A stretch of DNA of 9,221 nucleotides. It comes from Thermococcaceae archaeon. Its GTDB lineage: Archaea > Methanobacteriota_B > Thermococci > Thermococcales > Thermococcaceae. The translations under genes were made by a program, and so were the position numbers. The notes under the pieces were generated by a model. It was given only the letters and a program-made list of their open reading frames with translations, was not told the DNA's origin and searched no databases. This document shows, in pieces, positions 6,631-9,221 of this stretch. Position 1 is the first letter of the stretch. Each line of letters begins with the position of its first letter. The stretch spans positions 1 to 9,221 of the forward strand of contig JAMOPD010000293.1 of assembly GCA_027064745.1 (NCBI GenBank), given 5' to 3'.

Positions 6631-6884
6631 TGACGGATCTTATTAGTGCAAGTCCTTTGATAATTTTGATAGGGTTGGCAGCCCTAGCATGGTTTACAGA
6701 TAGCAAGATCTTAAAGCTTGCAACTGCGGGGATATTTTTCCTATATCCTGTTATACTTGGGAAAGTTGAACTTCCAAGTGATCCAAGTCAAATAACCAAT
6801 TACATAGCTGATATTGTTAGCTATTGGCTTACGGAGGCTTTAGAAGCTTTAGTCGAATATCTCAGAGAACAGTTGTCTATTTAA
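6630..6884 (+). CDS. Small membrane protein with two transmembrane helices (84 aa)
   Basis: Coupled to the ATPase by the TGATG overlap and preceded by GAGGTGAT at 6616-6623. Two hydrophobic helices at about residues 8-23 and 28-44 are joined by a short charged turn (TDSKILK). A polar PSDPSQ stretch follows, then an amphipathic helix at about 56-83. This is the last gene of the plus-strand block. Size and topology fit a minor virion membrane component, an egress factor or a protein tethering the ATPase to membrane; none can be chosen from sequence. Confidence 0.8.
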   Translation: MTDLISASPLIILIGLAALAWFTDSKILKLATAGIFFLYPVILGKVELPSDPSQITNYIADIVSYWLTEALEALVEYLREQLSI

Positions 6885-6927
6885 CTACTATAGTCAATGA
6901 AGATTCCTCTTAGACTGAATTATAATG

Positions 6928-7164
6928 AAATCTGATTTCTCTGAAGTTTTAAATTAATTAAGCTTAATAAATTATATTTTATAATGCATTCATGTAAATT
7001 TGCGAGATTGCGAAATTTTTCGCAAGGGTATATTCTGATACCACTTAAATAAAATTCTCGCAACGTATAATGAATACTGATAAAAATGCATAGGGTGTTA
7101 TTGCGTTTGGTCCAATTGGTTCGAGTAACACTAATAAATCCATGAAAATATATAAATCAGATTT
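6928..7164. repeat. Inverted pair AAATCTGATTT / AAATCAGATTT
   Basis: AAATCTGATTT at 6928-6938 is the exact reverse complement of AAATCAGATTT at 7154-7164. Each is itself a five-base palindrome around one central base, typical of a site for a dimeric DNA-binding protein. Confidence 0.6.
7000..7063. repeat. Nested TTGCGA inverted repeats
   Basis: TTGCGAGA at 7000-7007 pairs with TCTCGCAA at 7056-7063. Inside lies the perfect hairpin TTGCGAAA-TT-TTTCGCAA at 7008-7025. Together there are four TTGCGAR sites, two on each strand, within 64 bases, plus a partial TTGCG at 7101. Confidence 0.7.
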
Positions 7165-7309
7165 TATATAATCGCTTGTTGAAATTATCTACAATGCGGT
7201 TATACAACTTGGGTTGAAATAATTTTACAGTTGGAAAATATAAAATTGTAGAAAAGTGAAAATATAGAATTTGGTTTTATCCCCCGGATTGATCCAAGGA
7301 TCCTCCAGA

Positions 7310-7332
7310 ATTATGCTACTCAATAGCATAAT
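7310..7332. repeat. Hairpin ATTATGCTA / TAGCATAAT
   Basis: A perfect nine-base-pair stem with the five-base loop CTCAA. It is followed directly by the second TTGGTCCA box and the TTTCGAAW iterons. Confidence 0.7.
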
Positions 7333-7343
7333 CTTGGTCCATC

Positions 7344-7367
7344 TTTCGAATTTTCGAAATTTCGAAA
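7344..7367. repeat. Three tandem 8-bp iterons TTTCGAAW
   Basis: TTTCGAAT (7344-7351), TTTCGAAA (7352-7359) and TTTCGAAA (7360-7367) follow without gaps. Each unit contains the palindrome TTCGAA, so the array can bind a dimer at 8-bp steps. Confidence 0.75.
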
Positions 7368-7369
7368 TC

Positions 7370-7395
7370 TAACCGCAGCGGTTAAATCTTTTAAC
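7370..7395. repeat. Two overlapping palindromes next to the iterons
   Basis: TAACCGC-A-GCGGTTA at 7370-7384 is a perfect seven-base inverted repeat around one base. GTTAAA-TCT-TTTAAC at 7381-7395 overlaps it, a six-base stem with a three-base loop. Only one of the two structures can form at a time. Confidence 0.65.
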
Positions 7396-7443
7396 TCATT
7401 TTTATAATGAATACCGAAAACTGATAAAATTCGAGATCCATTA

Positions 7444-7464
7444 GATCCTGTTACAGGATCCTGT
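7444..7464. repeat. Palindrome GATCCTGT-T-ACAGGATC with direct repeat ATCCTGT
   Basis: The eight-base inverted repeat around one base lies at 7444-7460. ATCCTGT recurs at 7458-7464, and the third TTGGTCCA box follows at 7466. A GGATCC core also occurs at 7298-7303. Confidence 0.6.
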
Positions 7465-7483
7465 ATTGGTCCAACCTGAAGGA

Positions 7484-7562
7484 GGTTATAAACTATTATC
7501 ACGAGATTAATCGATATAAAATCGATAAGGTGGATATCTGCTTTATTTGGTTATAGGTTATA
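7484..7562 (+). repeat. GGTTATA and ATCGATA direct repeats
   Basis: GGTTATA at 7484-7490 and, in tandem, at 7549-7555 and 7556-7562. Between them ATCGATA is repeated at 7510-7516 and 7521-7527, eleven bases apart. Confidence 0.55.
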
Positions 7563-7595
7563 AGATTAAGAGTTGGTGTTACTATCAACAAGCGA

Positions 7596-8363
7596 CTAAA
7601 ACAAAGTTTTGCTTTCAATTTCAGCGATATCCTTTTTCTTAGGATATAAGACTGAGATTATCAACCATGTGTTCGGATGTTGATTATGAGTACCCACAAC
7701 AAAGTATATGTGTCTTAGCTTTGGAATTTCGATTAAGAATTTCTCTCGAACTTTTTTAGGAGCCAAATCTGGGCCATGATTCCGTTTCATTTTAAGGTAA
7801 AGCATTCCAAGTTCCCAATCCTCACATATGATCTGATGCTTTTTAGGGCATCGGGGGTTACATTTAAAGACATATTGGAACTTCTTGTCTGGAAATTCAA
7901 TTTTAACAGCTTTTTTACCGTTGAGTGTTCTCTGTGCGGATTTACTTTTAACCTTATTGTAATAATCCCAATCACTCCAAACAAAATCGATTATTCTTGG
8001 TTTTAAAACTCCAAGCGAGACATTTCTATCATCCTCACTTTCTAATTCTTCCAACGTCTTTAGTCTTTCATCAAGCATAGTTTTGATGTTTTTATAACGC
8101 TCCTCATGAAGTACTTCTATTGTTTCAAATTTTATTTTCCTACTTTCTGGTCTTCTATCTGATGGTTTGTCATCTCTTAACTCATAACTGATCCATTGCT
8201 TTTTCTTGAACTTCGTTTCATATTCGAGGAATATTTCCCAAGGTATTGGATAGATTCTTCTCCACTCTCCATCAGCTGTAATTCCCGCAACACAAACTAA
8301 AAGCTCATATTTAGTGCTTATTGTGGGATAAGCCTTTGCTAAAACTAATAACTCCTCTCTCAA
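7596..8363 (-). CDS. DUF488-associated protein with putative C-C-H-C metal site (255 aa)
   Basis: Soluble protein of unknown function. The first 90 residues include a motif I associate with partners of DUF488 proteins: LAKAYPT near 8-14, LVCVAGI at 22-28, WRRIYPIPWE at 34-43 and DRRPESRK at 69-76. C168, C172, H176 and C180 are spaced like a small zinc site and are followed by EDWE (181-184). The end has GTHNQHPNTW (224-233). The start is TTG at 8363: it overlaps the TGA of the upstream gene (TTGA), and GAGGTGAT at 8377-8370 lies six bases before it. It is thus translationally coupled to the DUF488 gene and the two products probably act together. The RNA or nucleotide role often guessed for such pairs is unproved. 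Confidence 0.85.
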   Translation of the reverse strand: MREELLVLAKAYPTISTKYELLVCVAGITADGEWRRIYPIPWEIFLEYETKFKKKQWISYELRDDKPSDRRPESRKIKFETIEVLHEERYKNIKTMLDERLKTLEELESEDDRNVSLGVLKPRIIDFVWSDWDYYNKVKSKSAQRTLNGKKAVKIEFPDKKFQYVFKCNPRCPKKHQIICEDWELGMLYLKMKRNHGPDLAPKKVREKFLIEIPKLRHIYFVVGTHNQHPNTWLIISVLYPKKKDIAEIESKTLF

Positions 8364-8992
8364 AGATGAATCACCTCAAATCCATCCCTCTCTAAGAATT
8401 CTGCTATAACCGATCTATGACAAACTTGCCAATTAGCTTCGTAACACATAATGACTGTTAGCTTAGACATTGCGATTTCCTCAAGCCTTTTAAGTGCATT
8501 TGGATGCTCATTAAGGTATTTCCGATAAAGTTCCTTAAATTCACCGATCTTTATTGTCTTATCTCTTAAACTATGTCTTAGCTCCTTGGGTGATCCAAGC
8601 TCCTTGAGTGAGATGTATTCAATTCCAGCTTTAGTAAGATGTTCTTTCAAAGCCTTCTTTGAAAAACCATTCTTCCTGCTAAGCGGTAATTCCCTAACAT
8701 CAACTAAAACTGAAATATTGTTATTTCGAAGGATTTCAATCAGTTTCTCAATAGTTTTACCCTCATAGCCAATTGTGTAAATAATCTTCCTCTTTTTTAG
8801 AGTTTCATGTTCCTCTAAAACATCTAAACCCGTTCTAAATCCATATTCTTCGCTTATCTTCTTAAGTCGAACAGATTCTCCGTCAAGCTCAAATAATATA
8901 TTATCACCTGGTTTCCAGCCTAAATACTCTACTAACTCCTTCGGAAGTGTCAGTTGATACGATCTTTTATGGTATCTCAATTTTCTGATCAT
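8360..8992 (-). CDS. AbrB-type DNA-binding domain fused to DUF488
   Basis: A 210-aa two-domain protein. Residues 1-47 are a SpoVT/AbrB-like swapped-hairpin domain (SYQLTLPKELVEYLG, then KPGDNILFEL), normally a DNA-binding dimer. Residues 69-210 are DUF488: TIGYEG at 73-78, DVRELPLSRKNGF at 98-110, LGSP at 132-135, and the C-terminal signature C183-x7-C191-H192-R193, suggesting a redox or metal-dependent active site. The biochemical role of DUF488 is not established. ATG 8992 is the first good start, with no clear Shine-Dalgarno. First gene of a two-gene minus-strand operon. The DNA-binding domain may control the operon itself, and a tandem repeat lies just upstream. Either cargo of the element or host DNA. 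Confidence 0.9.
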   Translation of the reverse strand: MIRKLRYHKRSYQLTLPKELVEYLGWKPGDNILFELDGESVRLKKISEEYGFRTGLDVLEEHETLKKRKIIYTIGYEGKTIEKLIEILRNNNISVLVDVRELPLSRKNGFSKKALKEHLTKAGIEYISLKELGSPKELRHSLRDKTIKIGEFKELYRKYLNEHPNALKRLEEIAMSKLTVIMCYEANWQVCHRSVIAEFLERDGFEVIHL

Positions 8993-9005
8993 AGTCTACC
9001 CAATA

Positions 9006-9047
9006 TTGCCCTAGGTTGCCCAGGGCTAAATAATTTTCTATTTATCC
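9006..9047 (-). promoter_or_regulatory. Promoter and tandem 10-bp repeat upstream of the AbrB-DUF488 operon
   Basis: On the minus strand an ATAAATAG TATA-like box lies at 9047-9040, which would place the transcript start near 9018, about 25 bases before ATG 8992. Around that start the plus strand reads TTGCCCTAGG (9006-9015) and TTGCCCAGGG (9016-9025), a tandem 10-bp repeat with internal inverted GCCCT/AGGGC symmetry. This would suit a repressor site at the transcript start. Confidence 0.4.
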
Positions 9048-9050
9048 TAA

Positions 9051-9152
9051 GTTGTTAAATAAGTTGCTGAAACCGTCGTCGATGGCCTGCTTCCCCCCAC
9101 AAAAGCAATCGTTTGAGTAGGTTGCTTAAGAAGAGATTAGCACCGTCGTTGA
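9051..9152. repeat. Repeated GTTGYT and ACCGTCGTYGA motifs near the right end
   Basis: GTTGTTAAA (9051-9059), GTTGCTGAA (9063-9071) and GTTGCTTAA (9121-9129) are variants of one word. ACCGTCGTCGA (9072-9082) and ACCGTCGTTGA (9142-9152) are variants of another. The two words are adjacent in the first set and twelve bases apart in the second. No convincing tRNA, C/D box or CRISPR structure emerges. Confidence 0.5.
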
Positions 9153-9221
9153 AGCACATCCAATCTTCACAGGGGATGTAGTTCATCTAATTTGTTTGAA
9201 CATTTGTTTGTAATGTTTATA
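9153..9221 (+). other. Open frame at the right end, possible int(N) fragment
   Basis: After TGA 9150-9152 the frame is open to the last base, with ATG at 9213 and TTG at 9192 and 9204. If position 9221 is followed by the att sequence of position 1, it reads in frame into the integrase (ATG 9213, then FI, SGLARIRTGDL). The join would also create a TATA-like TTTATAAG. It depends entirely on the window ends being adjacent in a circle or at the right att, which cannot be seen. Confidence 0.3.

Larger units (their letters stand above)
6921..7429. repeat. Dispersed direct repeat TATAATGAATAC / CTGATAAAA (three copies)
   Basis: Copy one at 6921-6938 is degenerate (TATAATGAAATCTGATTT). Copy two at 7066-7085 is TATAATGAATACTGATAAAA. 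Copy three at 7403-7429 carries the same two halves, TATAATGAATAC and CTGATAAAA, separated by six extra bases. Spacing is irregular, 145 and 337 bases. Confidence 0.7.
7107..7473 (+). repeat. Three TTGGTCCA boxes
   Basis: TTGGTCCA occurs at 7107-7114, 7334-7341 and 7466-7473, all in the same orientation. The first overlaps the palindrome CCAATTGG (7112-7119). An eight-base word three times in under 370 bases of non-coding DNA is far above chance. Confidence 0.65.
6885..7595. other. Repeat-dense non-coding region, candidate replication origin
   Basis: About 710 bases between the plus-strand block and the convergent minus-strand pair. No credible gene: the only longer open frame (60 codons on the minus strand from 7502) runs through palindromes and has no family look. 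The region is AT-rich and packed with short direct and inverted repeats, listed separately: TTGCGAR sites, three TTTCGAAW iterons, three TTGGTCCA boxes, TATAATGAATAC copies, several hairpins and an 11-bp inverted repeat pair enclosing 402 bases. This is what plasmid and virus origins with iterons look like. Regulatory or structural RNA functions are not excluded. Confidence 0.6.
7172..7595. repeat. 11-bp perfect inverted repeat pair enclosing 402 bases
   Basis: TCGCTTGTTGA at 7172-7182 is the exact reverse complement of TCAACAAGCGA at 7585-7595. The right arm abuts the stop of the minus-strand gene at 7596. The enclosed DNA contains the TTTCGAAW iterons and most hairpins of the region. Confidence 0.65.
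1..9221. mobile_element. Pleolipovirus-like provirus integrated at tRNA-Val (left boundary seen, right boundary not seen)
   Basis: The left end is a tRNA 3' half that is cut off in the anticodon stem and continues into a tyrosine integrase, the usual signature of an archaeal integrative element. Behind it lie a ribbon-helix-helix regulator and a one-directional block of membrane protein, spike-like protein, small proteins, large membrane protein and P-loop ATPase, which matches the pleolipovirus structural core by order and topology. The module is solid to 6884. The repeat-rich region and the minus-strand pair beyond it may be element or host. No second copy of the attachment sequence is present, so the right boundary lies at or beyond the window end. 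The exact start of the window at the attachment site hints that 1-9221 could be the whole element with one att copy, but this is inference. Confidence 0.65.

Noticed and set aside
7320..7502. A 60-codon minus-strand open frame in the non-coding region
   Set aside because: It runs through the iterons and palindromes, has no Shine-Dalgarno and its translation looks like no family; AT-rich repeats explain it.
7776..8006. Plus-strand open frame opposite the 255-aa protein
   Set aside because: Shadow of the coupled minus-strand gene; no start signal and no domain.
9051..9170. Possible CRISPR repeats at the right end
   Set aside because: Repeated words are short, spacing varies, and there is no run of 25-35-base identical repeats with regular spacers.

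Overview
The window reads as an integrated, or recently excised, virus of a hyperthermophilic archaeon. Archaeal signs are Shine-Dalgarno sequences of the GGTGAT/GGAGGT type, frequent AGA, AGG and ATA codons, TTG and GTG starts, an apparent leaderless promoter, T-rich terminators and a tyrosine integrase of the SSV type overlapping a tRNA gene. The genus cannot be proved from sequence alone. The content fits a marine hyperthermophile of the Archaeoglobales kind (less likely Thermococcales), and this is inference.

Layout. Positions 1-46 are the 3' half of a tRNA-Val(GAC) gene on the minus strand, serving as the attachment site. The integrase reading frame runs through it and ends at 864, followed by a ribbon-helix-helix regulator (875-1060). 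An AT-rich regulatory gap with paired repeats and a TATA-like box (1061-1141) precedes a long plus-strand block: a polytopic membrane protein (1142-1762), a large secreted and C-terminally anchored spike-like protein (1792-3300), a 57-aa protein, a very basic 106-aa protein, a 471-aa multi-spanning membrane protein (3807-5222), a 151-aa protein with an acidic tail, a P-loop ATPase (5671-6630) and an 84-aa membrane protein (6630-6884). Tight spacing and overlaps from 3333 to 6884 suggest co-translation.

The order small membrane protein, spike, small ORFs, membrane protein, ATPase is the core of pleolipoviruses (VP3-like, VP4-like, ORF6/7-like, VP8-like). I therefore read this as a non-lytic, membrane-vesicle-like pleomorphic virus. 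From memory, relatives of this kind have been described in Archaeoglobus (AvPV1, proposed Thalassapleoviridae). The match here rests on architecture, not on an alignment.

Positions 6885-7595 carry no credible gene but are dense in iterons, inverted repeats and hairpins, making this the best candidate for a replication origin. No replication initiator is recognisable in the window.

The right part holds a minus-strand pair: an AbrB-DUF488 fusion (8360-8992) translationally coupled to a 255-aa partner with a C-C-H-C putative metal site (7596-8363). If the element extends to the window end these are cargo, otherwise host genes. The last 229 bases contain repeated GTTGC and ACCGTCGT motifs. They also contain an open frame that would join in frame with position 1 if the ends met in a circle.
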